Positions 1 through 11,470 are shown, counted from the stretch's first letter. The stretch: DNA of 64,000 nucleotides from Pseudocolwellia sp. AS88 (GCF_030551755.1 NZ_JAUPEC010000004.1:150873-214872), one strand, 5' to 3'. Notes: generated by a model not told the origin, from the sequence alone. Numbers and translations: made by a program.

Positions 1-3000
1 TAACGATGGTGCGTTAACCGCTGCGGCAGTTGTTCTTGAGCCTGTAGCTCTTCCTTTGTCAGCTGACTCAATTGGCGAAGCAGTCGATATATTTGACTTT
101 ACAATTACTGATGGCGGCAGCTCTGACAGCACACCTATGGTGGTTTCTCAAGTTGTGGTGAATGTAGCTGGTACCATCAGTGAAACAGATCTAGCTAAAA
201 TCACATGGCGCCTAAACAGCAACACTCCAAATACTGACGTAGAAAATGTAGCGGGCGTTTATAGTTCATCAAACAATACAATAACTTTCTTAACACCTGC
301 CCTTTCTATTGCTAATGGCAGCAGTGAAATTCTTACCGTTAATGCTTACTATAACGACCCAACAGGCTTAACTCATGGCAATACACTGCAACTCAGCATT
401 GATGGCGACACTGACTTAACCTTAGCCGTAGGCAGTACAATGGATGGGAATTCGACTCCTGTTACCAATGGTTCTGGATCCCTTATCACTGATGATGTTA
501 GTCCAACCGTTACTTCAGTTTTAGCTCCTGCCAACGGTACTTATGCAATTGGCGATATTCTATCTTTTACGGTGAATTTTGATGAAGCGGTTAACGTTGA
601 TATAACAGCTGGAACACCAAGGTTAGCAATCACAATCGGCGAAAACACTCGTTATATAGATTATGTTTCAGGCGATGGTAGCACTGCTCTTGTTTTTACC
701 TACACACTTGTTGCAGGTGATATCGATAACGATGGATTAGTATTAAACACAACCTTAGATTTGAACTCAGGTACTTTATTAGATGCCGCAGGTAATGGGA
801 TTAATACAACTCTCAATAATATACCAACACTAACGGGCGTGCTTTCTGATGGTAGTGCTCCTGTATTAGCTGAAGTAACAGCTGTGGTTTCTCTGACTAT
901 GGATACTACGCCAGCATTTACCTTTTCTAGCAATGAGGCAGGAACTCTTGATGTAGGTGGTGCTTGTGGCAGCTTAAATGAAGGCTTAATCTCTTCAGGT
1001 GATACAACAATCATATTAACCCAAGCAAATAATCTCACAGCTTTTGCTTCAGGAACCTATTCAGATTGTACGGTTACGGTTACTGATGCTGCTGGTAATG
1101 CAACAATTTTAACATTAACCCCTTTCACTATTGATTTAACGGCACCTAATGTTGATGTAAGTGCACCAAATACTCTACTTGAGGGAGCATCAGATGTTGT
1201 TATTACCAATACAAATTTAAGTAGTTCTGATGATAATGCTAGTGCGGCTGATATTACTTACACTCTGGTTACAGCGCCGATCAATGGTACGTTAAGCAAT
1301 ACGAGTGTCGAGCTAGGTTTAGCCGATACTTTTACTCAAGCTGATATTGATAATGGTGATATCACTTATTCTCATAATGGTGGTGAATCAACTTCAGATA
1401 GCTTTATTTTTACCGTGTCTGATTCTGTAGGCAATGTGAATAATAATACAACTCTAAACTTTAATTTTGAGCTAACAATAACACCACAAAACGATGCACC
1501 TACCCTACTTCACCTTCATGACGATACATTAAATTATGTACTTAATAGTGGAGCACAATATCTTGATCAAGGCAGTTTAACTCTTGTTGCTGATGTCGAT
1601 TCACCTAATTTTGATACTGGTCGCCTTTCCGTTTCAATAACAACCAATAAAGACAGCAGTGAAGATAAATTAAGCTTAGGTTTGGGCCTTGATGCTAGTG
1701 CAGCAGTAAGCCTAGTTGGCCTGACTGCAGGTAGTAATGTAAAAGTCGGACTTGTTGTAATCGGTACTCTTGTTAATGATGTTACCGAAGATAACGATTT
1801 ATTGATTGACTTAAATGCCGATGCAAACATTGCCAACATTCAACTACTTATACGTGCTCTAGTTTACGTAAATACAGATTCAATTGATCCGAGCCCTCTT
1901 AATCGCACCATTACCATCACCCTAGAAGATGGCGACGGTGGAACATCTACACCACAAACCATAAATGTATCGGTTACCAGCGCACCAATAGACAGTGACG
2001 GTACTTTAACATCGGCTTCAGGCGTTTCTGAACCCGTAGCGCTTCCTTTATCAGCTAACACAGTTGCTACCGCTGTAGATATATTTGACTTTACTATTAC
2101 CGATGGCGGCACCAGTGACGGTACACCTACGGTGATTTCTCATGTTGCTATCAATGTTTCAGGCACAACAAATGATACAGATAAAGCCAAAATTACATGG
2201 CGCTTAAACAGCAATGCCCCTAACACGGATGTAAATAATGTTATCGGTGTTTATAATGCCATTGACGATACAATAACCTTTGATACGCCAACACTTTCTA
2301 TTGCTGATGATAGCAGTGAAATTCTTACCGTTAATGCTTACTATAACGACTCAACAGGCTTAACTCATGGCAATACACTGCAACTCAGTGTTGACGGTTC
2401 TACAGATTTAACTTTAGCGGCAGGCAGTGAAATGAACAGTACTTCATCTCCTGTTACCAATGGCTCAGGTTCAGTTATTACTGATGATGTTGGTCCAATT
2501 GTCACTTCTGTTTCTGCTCCAGCAGACGATATCTATGCAATAGGTGATATCTTAACTTTCACCGTTAATTTTGATGAAGTGGTTGAGGTTAATACTGTAG
2601 GCGGAACACCAAGATTAGCAATTACAATTGGGGAAACTGTTCGCTATGTAGATTATGTATCAGGCGATGGTACCAATGCACTTATATTCAACTATACACT
2701 TGTTGATGGTGATATCGATTCTGATGGTTTGGTATTAAGCGCAAGCTTAGATGTAAATTCAGCAACCTTAGCTGATACATTAGGTAATGTAGTAAATACT
2801 AGCCTTAATAATATCGATGACTTAAGCGCTATATTATTAGATGGCGATTCGCCTGTTTTAGCTGAAGTAACCGCTGTAGTAACTCCAACCATGGACACTA
2901 CGCCGTCGTTCACTTTCTCTAGCTCTGAAGCAGGAAATCTTACGGTAGGTGGTTCATGTGGTAGTAACAATGTTGGTCCAGTCTCTTCCGGTAATACAAC

Positions 3001-6000
3001 AATAACGTTAACCCAAGCTGATGGTTTTACGCCATTAGCCTCAGGTGATTATTCTGATTGTACGGTAACCGTTACTGATGCTGCAGGTAATGCAACAGAG
3101 TTAACATTAACGGCTTTCACTATTGATGCTATCGCTCCTGTAGTGAGCATTTCTGAAATTACTTTGGACGAAGGTGCAACAGATACTGTAATTTCAGCTA
3201 CTTATTTATCCAGTACAGATAACAACGGCGATGCAGCTGACATTACTTACACTCTAGTTACAGCACCGAGCAATGGTACGTTAAGTAATGCCAGTGTCGA
3301 ACTCGGTGCAACAGATACTTTCACTCAAGTGGATATTAATAATGGTGATATCACTTATTCTCATGATGGTGGTGAATCAACTTCAGATACTTTCACTTTT
3401 ACAGTATCTGATGCTGTAGGTAATGTGAATAATGACGGTGGTTCATACTTAACCTTTACGGTAGCCGTTACACCACAAAATGATGCTCCAAGCGTACTTC
3501 ATTTAAATGGCGACACCTTAAATTATGTGCAAGGAGATGCAGCTCAACTGCTAGATCACTCTACGCTCGCAATCATTGCAGATGCTGATTCATTGCATTT
3601 TGATAATGGTAGTTTGGATGTTTCTATTACTGATGGTCTGCAAGCAACTGAAGATCTATTAGGTTTAAACACAAATGTGACATTAGGCGGGTTTTTAGCA
3701 GATAGTTCAGTAACGATTAACGGCGATGTGATCGGTACATTAAACCAAGATTTAGCGGTAGGTACAGATCTGAACATTGATTTTAATGTGAATGCTACCC
3801 TGGCAAATGTGCAAGATCTTGTTAGAGCAATAACCTACGTTAATACCTCAATTACAACAGTAACGGCTGGCACACGTACGCTGACATTTACCCTTAACGA
3901 TGGTAATGGTGGTACATCACTACCGCAAACTTTAAATATTTCGGTTACTAACGCACCAATTGACAGTGACGGTACCTTAACATCGGCTTCAGGCGTTTCT
4001 GAACCTGTAGCTCTACCTTTATCAGCTAACACTATTGCTGAAGCTGTAGACATATTTGACTTTACTATTACCGATGGCGGCACCAGTGACGGAACACCTA
4101 CAGTAGTTTCTCATGTTGCTATCAATGTTTCAGGTACCGCAAATGATACAGATAGAGCCAAAATTACATGGCGCTTAAACAGCAATGCCCCTAACACGGA
4201 TGTAGGCAATGTTATCGGTGTTTATAATGCCATTGACGATACAGTAACCTTTGATACGCCAGCACTTTCTATTGCTGATGGTAACAGTGAAGTACTTACA
4301 GTTAATGCTTATTATAACGACCCAACAGGCTTAACTCATGGCAATACACTATTACTTAGTATTAACGGCTATACAGATTTGACCTTAGCCGCAGGCAGTG
4401 AAATGAGCAGTATTCCATCTCCTGTAACCAATGGCTTAGGTTCAATTATTACTGATGATGTTGGCCCAGCGGTTACTTCGGTTTCTGTTCCAGCAGACGA
4501 TACCTATGCCATAGGTGATGCCTTAACTTTTGTCGTGAATTTTGATGAAGCGGTTGTGGTTAATACTGCAGGCGGAACACCAAGATTAGCAATTACAATT
4601 GGGGAAACTGTTCGTTATGTAGATTATGTATCAGGCACAGGCACCAATGCCCTTACCTTTACCTATACGCTTGTTGCAGGTGATATTGATAACGATGGTT
4701 TGGTATTAAGCACAAACTTAGATATCAACTCTGGTACCTTATTAGACGCATTAGGTAACGCGATAAATACTAACCTTAATAATATACCAACACTTGCAGG
4801 TGTGCTTTCTGATGGTAGTGCTCCTGTATTAGCTGAAGTAACAGCTGTTGTTTCTCCGACTATGGATGCTACGCCGTCGTTCACTTTCTCTAGCTCTGAA
4901 GCAGGAAATCTTACGGTAGGTGGTGCTTGTGGTAGTACCGATGTAGGCTCAATCTCTTCAGGTAATACAACAATCACCCTAACAAGTACCGATGGCTTTA
5001 CGCCATTAACCTCAGGTGCTTATTCTGATTGTACGGTAACCGTTACCGATGCTGCAGGTAATACAACAGAGTTAACATTAACGGCTTTCACTATTGATGC
5101 GACAGCACCTACGGTAAGTGTTGCTGACATTACTTTAGACGAAGGCTCTACAGATACTGTAATTTCAGACACTTACTTAACGAGTTCAGATAATAATGCA
5201 AGTGCACCTGATATTACTTACACGCTAGTTGCAGCACCAAGCAACGGTACGTTAAGTAATGCGGGTGTTGAACTCAATTCAGACGATACCTTTACTCAAA
5301 CTGATATTGAAAATAGTGATATCACGTATTCTCATGATGGTAATGAGTCAACTTCAGATATCTTTACTTTTACAGTGTCTGATGCTGTAGGTAATGTGAA
5401 TGATGACAATGGTTCAAACTTAACCTTTACGGTAACCGTAACACCACAAAATGATGCACCAAGCGTACTTCATTTAAATGACGATACTTTAAATTATGTA
5501 CAAGGAGATGCAGCTCAACTGTTAGATCATCCAGCCTTCGCACTCATTTCAGATGCTGATTCAGCAGACTTTGATGGCGGTAGTTTGAATGTTGCTATTA
5601 CAACAGGTAAACAAGCTTCTGAAGATCTATTAGGTTTTGATATAAACGTGATACTCGACGGTTCAGCAGCAGGTAGTTCTGTAACTATTAACAGCATTCT
5701 TGTTGGTACGTTAACGGAAGAATTAGTCACTGGCAGTAATTTAGTTATCGGGTTTAACACAGATGCGACATTAGCTAATGTGCAAGATCTTGTTAGAGCA
5801 ATAACTTACGTTAATACGGCAGGAACAGTAACAACAGGTACTCGTACTCTTAGTTTGATACTTGAAGATGGTGACGGTGGAACATCTACATCACAAACCT
5901 TAAACGTATCAGTTACCAGTGCACCAATAGACAGTGACGGTACCTTAACATCGGCTCCAGACGTTTCTGAACCCGTAAATCTGCCTTTATCAGCTAACAC

Positions 6001-9000
6001 CGATGCTAACGCTGTAGACTTATTTGACTTTACTATTACCGATGGTGGAACAGGTGACGGAACTCCTATGGTGGTTTCTCATGTAGCCGTCAATGTTGCG
6101 GGTTCTATTAGTGACACAGATATAGCTAAAATCACATGGCACTTAAACAGTAATGATCCAAACGCGAATGTAGACAATGTTATCGGTGTTTATAATACGA
6201 ATGACAGTACAGTAACCTTTGATACGCCAGCACTTTCTATTGCTGATGGTAGTAGTGAAATCCTTACGGTTAATGCTTACTATAACGACCCAACAGGCTT
6301 AACTCATGGCGATACTCTGTTACTTAATATTGACGGATATACTAATTTAACTTTAGCGGCAGGCACTGAAATGAGTAGTACCTCATCTCCTGTGAATAAT
6401 GGCTTAGGTTCAATTATTACTGATGATATAGGACCAATTGTCACTTCTGTTTCTGCTCCAACAAATGGTACCTATGCAATAGGTGATGACTTAACCTTTA
6501 CCGTGAATTTTGATGAAGCGATTGTAGTTAATACCGCAGGCGGAATACCAAGATTAACAATCACAATTGGCGCAACCACTCGTTATGTAGATTATGTTTC
6601 TGGCTCGGGATCTGATGCCCTAACCTTTACCTATAGACTTGTTGCTGGTGATATTGATTCAGATGGTCTGGCATTAAGCACAACCTTAGATGTGAATTCA
6701 GGTACTTTAGCTGATGCATTAGGTAACGCGATTAATACCAGTCTCAACAATATACCAACATTAACGGGCGTACTTGCTGATGGCGATGCACCTGTGTTAA
6801 CTGAAGTGACAGCGGTGGTTTCTCCAACCATGAATGCTACGCCAGCATTTACTTTCTCTAGCTCTGAAGCAGGGAATCTTACGGTAGGTGGTGCTTGTGG
6901 TAGTAGCGATGTTGGTTCAATCTCTTCAGGTAATACAACAATCACATTAACGAGTACCGATGGCTTTACGCCATTAACCTCAGGTGATTATTCTGATTGT
7001 ACGGTAACCGTTACCGATGCTGCAGGTAATACAACAGAGTTAACATTAACGGCTTTCACTATTGATGCGATAGCACCTTCGGTTTCTATTTCTGAAATCA
7101 CTTTGGACGAAGGTTCAGCAGATACTGTCATTTCAGGTACTTATTTAACTAGCTCTGATAATAACGATAGCGCAGCTGATATTACTTACACCTTATTGGG
7201 AGCGCCAAGTAATGGTACTTTAAGTAAAAACACAGTAAGCCTGCTAGTAAATGACACATTTACACAAGCTGACATAGATAATGGAGTGATAACTTATACT
7301 CACGATGGAGGTGAATCAACAAGCGATAGCTTTGCTTTTTCACTATCAGATTCATTAGGTAATGCGAATAATAATTCGGGTGATAACTTCGTATTTACTT
7401 TAGTAGTAACACCACAAAACGATGCACCCAATACAGCCAACGATATTGCATCAACCAACGAAGATATTACGGTTATTATTGATGTATTAGCTAATGATAG
7501 TGACGCAGATGGCACGGTTAATAAAACCAGTGTATCGGTAATAAGTCTACCTACTAATGGCAATGTTTCGATAAATATACCTACCGGAACAATAACTTAC
7601 ACTCCTAATCCAGATGTAAGTGGAACGGACGTTTTCTCGTATACTGTTGAAGATGATCAAGGTCAAGTATCTGAGCCTGCATCAGTTACAGTCACCATAT
7701 ATGCTCAGAACGATGCACCTGTTGCGCAGTCTGATACAGCATCTACACCTATGAATACTTTAGTTTCAATTGATGTTGCTGCTAACGATACCGACCGAGA
7801 TGTAGGTGATAGCCTGAATCCTGCCACTATCGTTATTGTAGGTGCTGCTTCAAACGGAACAGCTGTACTAAACACAACAACCAACAATATAGATTACACG
7901 CCTAGTGGCGCATTCTCTGGGGTTGATACGTTTAGCTACACAATTAAAGACAGCACAGGAGCCACATCAAACCCTGCGACGGTAAGTGTTACGGTTACTT
8001 TTGTAGCAGGTCCAGCGAATGTTGCACCTACTGCAGGAGATGACAGTGCCAATGTACAAGAAGATTCGTCAATCATTATTAATGTTTTAGCCAATGATAG
8101 CGACAGCGATGGCACACTAAACACCAACTCTGTCAGCATAGTAGCTATGCCATCAGACGGTATTATCAGCGTTAATATGACCACAGGTGCGATTACTTAC
8201 ACGCCAAATGCAAACTTTAATGGTAGCGATACTTTCTCTTATAACGTTAAAGACAATAGTAACGACACTTCTAATACCGCGACTGTAGCGATTACCGTTA
8301 CTGCTGTAGCTGATGTACCTGTTATTTCAGGTGTACCTACTGGCTCGATTAATGAAGACGAAACCTATAGTTTCACACCTAGTGTTACGAGCGATGATGG
8401 CAATGTAATATTCACCTTTAGTATTGAGAACAAACCTAGCTGGGCAGTTTTTGATACAACTACAGGTAGATTAACTGGCACACCAACAAACGCCGATGTT
8501 GGCACCTTTAGTAATATTCAAATCACAGTCTCAGATGGCACTAATCAAGCATCTTTACCTGATTTCTCTCTCGTTGTAAGTAATGTAAACGATGCCCCAA
8601 TTGCGATTAACGACAGTTATTTATTGACGCAAAACGCATCAGGAAGTTATTCGCTGAATGTATTAGAAAATGATTATGATGAAGATTTAGATGACTCAAT
8701 AACACTAGTGAGGGCTACCACAAACATAGGTAGCGTTAGCATCAATGAAAATGGTTTAACCTACCAAAATAGCGCAGCTCAAACACCATCGACCATCCAA
8801 TATACCATTGAAGATGCCTCAGGTGCAGAAGCTACGGCAGAAGTGTCTATCGCCATCTCACCAGAAGAGACAGACGATACGCCTCAACTCATATTGCCTG
8901 ATGATATAGAAACCGATGCGACGGCACTATTTACTTGGTTAGACATAGGTACAGCTGAAGCCTTTGATAGCAGAGGTAACCAGCTTGCTGTTGAAATACT

Positions 9001-11272
9001 TAACGGCGGAACTCTCTTCCCTCCTGGTAACAATAAAGTTTATTGGCGAGCAGAAGACAGCGAAGGTAACTTCGTCATCAAAGCACAAACGGTTAAAGTT
9101 CATCCATTAATCAACCTTGGACAAGACAAGAGTATCCTTGAAGGGAAAACTATTATCACTACAGTTTACTTAAATGGTGACTCTCCAGACTATCCATTAA
9201 CAGTACCTTATTCTGTATCTGGTACAGCAAATAGTAATGATCACAACTTAACCTCTGGTGAGATTACATTTACTAGTGGACGCCAAGCTTCAATTAGCTT
9301 TAGCATCTTTGATGATGCAAATGCTGAAGAAGATGAAAGCATTATTATTTCATTAGGCGAAGCGATTAATCGCGGTAGTAAAACCACACAAATATTGACG
9401 GTAACTGAAAGCAATTTAACACCAGAAGTAGACCTGCTTGTTACTCAATCAGGTGAGAAACGTTTTATTATTATTAAAAGTGGAGAAGAGGCATTAATTC
9501 AAGCCACAATTACTGATGATAATAGTCAAGATACACACACTACCACTTGGTCATCTACTATTGTTAATACCAGTATTGAAGATACCTTATTTAGCTTCAA
9601 TCCAGCGTTATTAGATGTAGGTATGTATACAGTAGAAGCTACAATAATAGACAGCGGTACACCTGCATTATCAGTTACTGAAACAGTTTACTTAGAGATA
9701 ACCGATGAATTGCCGAGTCTTAGCGATATAGACTCTGATGGTGACTCAATACCTGACAATTTAGAAGGTCATTCTGATGACGATAACGACGGCATTCCAA
9801 ATTACCTAGATAACATCGACGACTGTCAAATACTACATACCAAGGTTGTTGATTTAAACTCTTACCTTATGGAAGGTGAAGCGGGTGCTTGTTTAAGAAT
9901 AGGTGGTACGGTAGCTAATGTAGATTCAAAAGCCTCTCTTATTAACACAGGCGAAGTTGATACTAACTTAGGTACAGATACCGAAGCATTGCATACAGGT
10001 GGTATTTTCGACTTTATTGCCTACAACTTGCCTAAGGCAGGTCAAAGCTATCGCGTTGTAGTTCCGCAAAGGTTGCCTATACCAAGCTCTGCAGTATATC
10101 GAAAGCATAACCCCGTTATTAACTGGCATGACTTTATAAGTGATGAAAAAAATAAAGTTTATTCAACCCTAGGATTAATGGGTTATTGTCCTCCTCCGGG
10201 TAGTGATTTATGGACTGAAGGACTAACAGCTGGTAACTGGTGTGTTCAATTATTAATTGAAGATGGTGGACCAAACGATGATGATGGATTGGCAAACGGA
10301 ACTATTATCGATCCAAGCGGCGTAGCTTCTCCCTTAGCAGAAAATACACTACCTGTAGCATTAGATGATGAAGCAACTGTACGTATCAATTCATCCATAT
10401 TCATAGACGCTCTAAACAATGATACCGATGCGGATGATCATGATTTGACACTGATGAATGTTAATGTTGATTTTGGTACTGTTACTATTGAAAACAACCA
10501 AGTCCTTTATTTAGCAGACTCAGCATTTATAGGAACAACAAATATCACCTATACGTTGATGGACAGTTTAGGTGGAACAGCAACAGCAACTATTGTACTT
10601 AGTGTAGTAGTCAATCAAGCACCTACCGCTAATGACGATAGCGCTGCAACCAGTGATGTACAAGCGATTACCCTTGATGTATTAGCTAACGATACCGATC
10701 CTGAAAATGACACCTTAACCATTACGGCAGCAAATGCATCTTCAGGCAGTGTAATATTCACCAGCACTGAGATTGTATTTACACCATCAAGTGGGACCGA
10801 AGGTATTGAAACCGTTAATTATGAAATTTCAGATAATAACGGCGGAACAGCAACAGGTGCAGCTTATATTGTGGTAACAATTAATGAAGCGCCAATAGCG
10901 AATAGTGACGAGATCACTATCAATAGTCCGGAGGCTGTTACCATCAATGTATTAGAAAATGATAGCGATGCTGATAACGATACCATTAAAGTAACTGCAG
11001 CAACTGCCTTAGCAGGTACAGTGACATTTGTAGATGAACATATTGTTTACACGCCGCCTAGAGAACCTACTGAAGCAGATACTATCACTTACGAAATATC
11101 TGACGCTTACGGAAATACCGCAGAAAGTACAGTTAACGTGACGATTATTTTGAAATATAAAACTGAATTCAAAATATCAAAGAGTGGCGGAAGTTTAGGT
11201 TATCTATCCATTCTATTCTTTATGAGTATGATGCTTATGCGTCGACAACTTAAAGTGAATAAAAGCAGATAA
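1..11272 (+). CDS. Giant repetitive surface protein with GlyGly-CTERM anchor (5' partial)
   Basis: The reading frame is open from the first base, so the N-terminus lies outside the window; the TTG at 56 is not a real start. Near-identical units of about 657 residues begin at 1991, 3962 and 5930, with an earlier copy already under way at base 2. Each unit carries several Ig-like/cadherin-like beta-sandwich modules (motifs FDFTITDGG, ITWRLNSN, TYAIGD, FTFSSSEAG). From about 7430 come tandem VLANDSD-type cadherin/VCBS-like modules, a dystroglycan-type module (8320-8580), a HYR-like module (8895-9110), a Calx-beta-like module (9115-9410), a calcium-binding DSDGDSIPD thrombospondin-3-like segment (9728-9825), a choice-of-anchor-U-like region (to about 10330) and more VLANDTD modules. 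The tail has SGGSLG, a hydrophobic helix and RRQ, the GlyGly-CTERM pattern. Likely a secreted or surface adhesin processed by rhombosortase. Ligand unknown. Confidence 0.9.
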   Translation, partial: NDGALTAAAVVLEPVALPLSADSIGEAVDIFDFTITDGGSSDSTPMVVSQVVVNVAGTISETDLAKITWRLNSNTPNTDVENVAGVYSSSNNTITFLTPALSIANGSSEILTVNAYYNDPTGLTHGNTLQLSIDGDTDLTLAVGSTMDGNSTPVTNGSGSLITDDVSPTVTSVLAPANGTYAIGDILSFTVNFDEAVNVDITAGTPRLAITIGENTRYIDYVSGDGSTALVFTYTLVAGDIDNDGLVLNTTLDLNSGTLLDAAGNGINTTLNNIPTLTGVLSDGSAPVLAEVTAVVSLTMDTTPAFTFSSNEAGTLDVGGACGSLNEGLISSGDTTIILTQANNLTAFASGTYSDCTVTVTDAAGNATILTLTPFTIDLTAPNVDVSAPNTLLEGASDVVITNTNLSSSDDNASAADITYTLVTAPINGTLSNTSVELGLADTFTQADIDNGDITYSHNGGESTSDSFIFTVSDSVGNVNNNTTLNFNFELTITPQNDAPTLLHLHDDTLNYVLNSGAQYLDQGSLTLVADVDSPNFDTGRLSVSITTNKDSSEDKLSLGLGLDASAAVSLVGLTAGSNVKVGLVVIGTLVNDVTEDNDLLIDLNADANIANIQLLIRALVYVNTDSIDPSPLNRTITITLEDGDGGTSTPQTINVSVTSAPIDSDGTLTSASGVSEPVALPLSANTVATAVDIFDFTITDGGTSDGTPTVISHVAINVSGTTNDTDKAKITWRLNSNAPNTDVNNVIGVYNAIDDTITFDTPTLSIADDSSEILTVNAYYNDSTGLTHGNTLQLSVDGSTDLTLAAGSEMNSTSSPVTNGSGSVITDDVGPIVTSVSAPADDIYAIGDILTFTVNFDEVVEVNTVGGTPRLAITIGETVRYVDYVSGDGTNALIFNYTLVDGDIDSDGLVLSASLDVNSATLADTLGNVVNTSLNNIDDLSAILLDGDSPVLAEVTAVVTPTMDTTPSFTFSSSEAGNLTVGGSCGSNNVGPVSSGNTTITLTQADGFTPLASGDYSDCTVTVTDAAGNATELTLTAFTIDAIAPVVSISEITLDEGATDTVISATYLSSTDNNGDAADITYTLVTAPSNGTLSNASVELGATDTFTQVDINNGDITYSHDGGESTSDTFTFTVSDAVGNVNNDGGSYLTFTVAVTPQNDAPSVLHLNGDTLNYVQGDAAQLLDHSTLAIIADADSLHFDNGSLDVSITDGLQATEDLLGLNTNVTLGGFLADSSVTINGDVIGTLNQDLAVGTDLNIDFNVNATLANVQDLVRAITYVNTSITTVTAGTRTLTFTLNDGNGGTSLPQTLNISVTNAPIDSDGTLTSASGVSEPVALPLSANTIAEAVDIFDFTITDGGTSDGTPTVVSHVAINVSGTANDTDRAKITWRLNSNAPNTDVGNVIGVYNAIDDTVTFDTPALSIADGNSEVLTVNAYYNDPTGLTHGNTLLLSINGYTDLTLAAGSEMSSIPSPVTNGLGSIITDDVGPAVTSVSVPADDTYAIGDALTFVVNFDEAVVVNTAGGTPRLAITIGETVRYVDYVSGTGTNALTFTYTLVAGDIDNDGLVLSTNLDINSGTLLDALGNAINTNLNNIPTLAGVLSDGSAPVLAEVTAVVSPTMDATPSFTFSSSEAGNLTVGGACGSTDVGSISSGNTTITLTSTDGFTPLTSGAYSDCTVTVTDAAGNTTELTLTAFTIDATAPTVSVADITLDEGSTDTVISDTYLTSSDNNASAPDITYTLVAAPSNGTLSNAGVELNSDDTFTQTDIENSDITYSHDGNESTSDIFTFTVSDAVGNVNDDNGSNLTFTVTVTPQNDAPSVLHLNDDTLNYVQGDAAQLLDHPAFALISDADSADFDGGSLNVAITTGKQASEDLLGFDINVILDGSAAGSSVTINSILVGTLTEELVTGSNLVIGFNTDATLANVQDLVRAITYVNTAGTVTTGTRTLSLILEDGDGGTSTSQTLNVSVTSAPIDSDGTLTSAPDVSEPVNLPLSANTDANAVDLFDFTITDGGTGDGTPMVVSHVAVNVAGSISDTDIAKITWHLNSNDPNANVDNVIGVYNTNDSTVTFDTPALSIADGSSEILTVNAYYNDPTGLTHGDTLLLNIDGYTNLTLAAGTEMSSTSSPVNNGLGSIITDDIGPIVTSVSAPTNGTYAIGDDLTFTVNFDEAIVVNTAGGIPRLTITIGATTRYVDYVSGSGSDALTFTYRLVAGDIDSDGLALSTTLDVNSGTLADALGNAINTSLNNIPTLTGVLADGDAPVLTEVTAVVSPTMNATPAFTFSSSEAGNLTVGGACGSSDVGSISSGNTTITLTSTDGFTPLTSGDYSDCTVTVTDAAGNTTELTLTAFTIDAIAPSVSISEITLDEGSADTVISGTYLTSSDNNDSAADITYTLLGAPSNGTLSKNTVSLLVNDTFTQADIDNGVITYTHDGGESTSDSFAFSLSDSLGNANNNSGDNFVFTLVVTPQNDAPNTANDIASTNEDITVIIDVLANDSDADGTVNKTSVSVISLPTNGNVSINIPTGTITYTPNPDVSGTDVFSYTVEDDQGQVSEPASVTVTIYAQNDAPVAQSDTASTPMNTLVSIDVAANDTDRDVGDSLNPATIVIVGAASNGTAVLNTTTNNIDYTPSGAFSGVDTFSYTIKDSTGATSNPATVSVTVTFVAGPANVAPTAGDDSANVQEDSSIIINVLANDSDSDGTLNTNSVSIVAMPSDGIISVNMTTGAITYTPNANFNGSDTFSYNVKDNSNDTSNTATVAITVTAVADVPVISGVPTGSINEDETYSFTPSVTSDDGNVIFTFSIENKPSWAVFDTTTGRLTGTPTNADVGTFSNIQITVSDGTNQASLPDFSLVVSNVNDAPIAINDSYLLTQNASGSYSLNVLENDYDEDLDDSITLVRATTNIGSVSINENGLTYQNSAAQTPSTIQYTIEDASGAEATAEVSIAISPEETDDTPQLILPDDIETDATALFTWLDIGTAEAFDSRGNQLAVEILNGGTLFPPGNNKVYWRAEDSEGNFVIKAQTVKVHPLINLGQDKSILEGKTIITTVYLNGDSPDYPLTVPYSVSGTANSNDHNLTSGEITFTSGRQASISFSIFDDANAEEDESIIISLGEAINRGSKTTQILTVTESNLTPEVDLLVTQSGEKRFIIIKSGEEALIQATITDDNSQDTHTTTWSSTIVNTSIEDTLFSFNPALLDVGMYTVEATIIDSGTPALSVTETVYLEITDELPSLSDIDSDGDSIPDNLEGHSDDDNDGIPNYLDNIDDCQILHTKVVDLNSYLMEGEAGACLRIGGTVANVDSKASLINTGEVDTNLGTDTEALHTGGIFDFIAYNLPKAGQSYRVVVPQRLPIPSSAVYRKHNPVINWHDFISDEKNKVYSTLGLMGYCPPPGSDLWTEGLTAGNWCVQLLIEDGGPNDDDGLANGTIIDPSGVASPLAENTLPVALDDEATVRINSSIFIDALNNDTDADDHDLTLMNVNVDFGTVTIENNQVLYLADSAFIGTTNITYTLMDSLGGTATATIVLSVVVNQAPTANDDSAATSDVQAITLDVLANDTDPENDTLTITAANASSGSVIFTSTEIVFTPSSGTEGIETVNYEISDNNGGTATGAAYIVVTINEAPIANSDEITINSPEAVTINVLENDSDADNDTIKVTAATALAGTVTFVDEHIVYTPPREPTEADTITYEISDAYGNTAESTVNVTIILKYKTEFKISKSGGSLGYLSILFFMSMMLMRRQLKVNKSR
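1991..7430 (+). repeat. Long intragenic tandem repeats (~1.97 kb period)
   Basis: Matching segments start at 1991, 3962 and 5930 (periods 1971 and 1968 bases, both whole codons). A further copy enters the window at base 2, about 1992 bases before its counterpart. The third unit is cut short near 7430, where unrelated cadherin-type modules replace its last section. Identity is high at DNA level in places, for example around the TGGCGC-TTAAACAGCAA and ACTCATGGC segments, but falls in the last domain of each unit. Recombination between units could change protein length. Confidence 0.85.
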
Positions 11273-11276
11273 GTTA

Positions 11277-11470
11277 TAGCTCGCAGTTTGGTTATCGTTA
11301 AAAGACGAGCCACCTGATTGCGAGCTAATTTGCTCATCTATGCTGTAATACCAAACGGATTAATAGCTTTGAGAGGAAACACGATGAGCAAACTAATGGC
11401 TCATGCCTAGATAATGAAGGCTAGCTAATGATTAAGTAAGCTGAACTCACTTAATCTGTGTTGAAATCCT
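11277..11470. repeat. Palindromic intergenic element, MITE-like
   Basis: The gap between the convergent giant gene and the kinase gene holds several inverted repeats: TAGCTCGCA at 11277-11285 with TGCGAGCTA at 11319-11327, and TTTGCTCATC at 11329-11338 with GATGAGCAAA at 11383-11392. An imperfect outer pair (CCAAACGGATTAA near 11351 and the complement of TTAATCTGTGTTG near 11452) could be the ends of a roughly 120-base miniature element. No coding capacity seen. It may also act as a transcription stop between the two genes. Confidence 0.4.

Noticed and set aside
56..58. TTG as the start of the giant gene
   Set aside because: The frame is open to the first base and the upstream residues match the internal repeat, so the gene begins before the window.
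700..8184. Series of minus-strand ORFs of 60-112 codons inside the giant gene
   Set aside because: They recur at the same place in each repeat and are shadows of a strongly biased coding strand.
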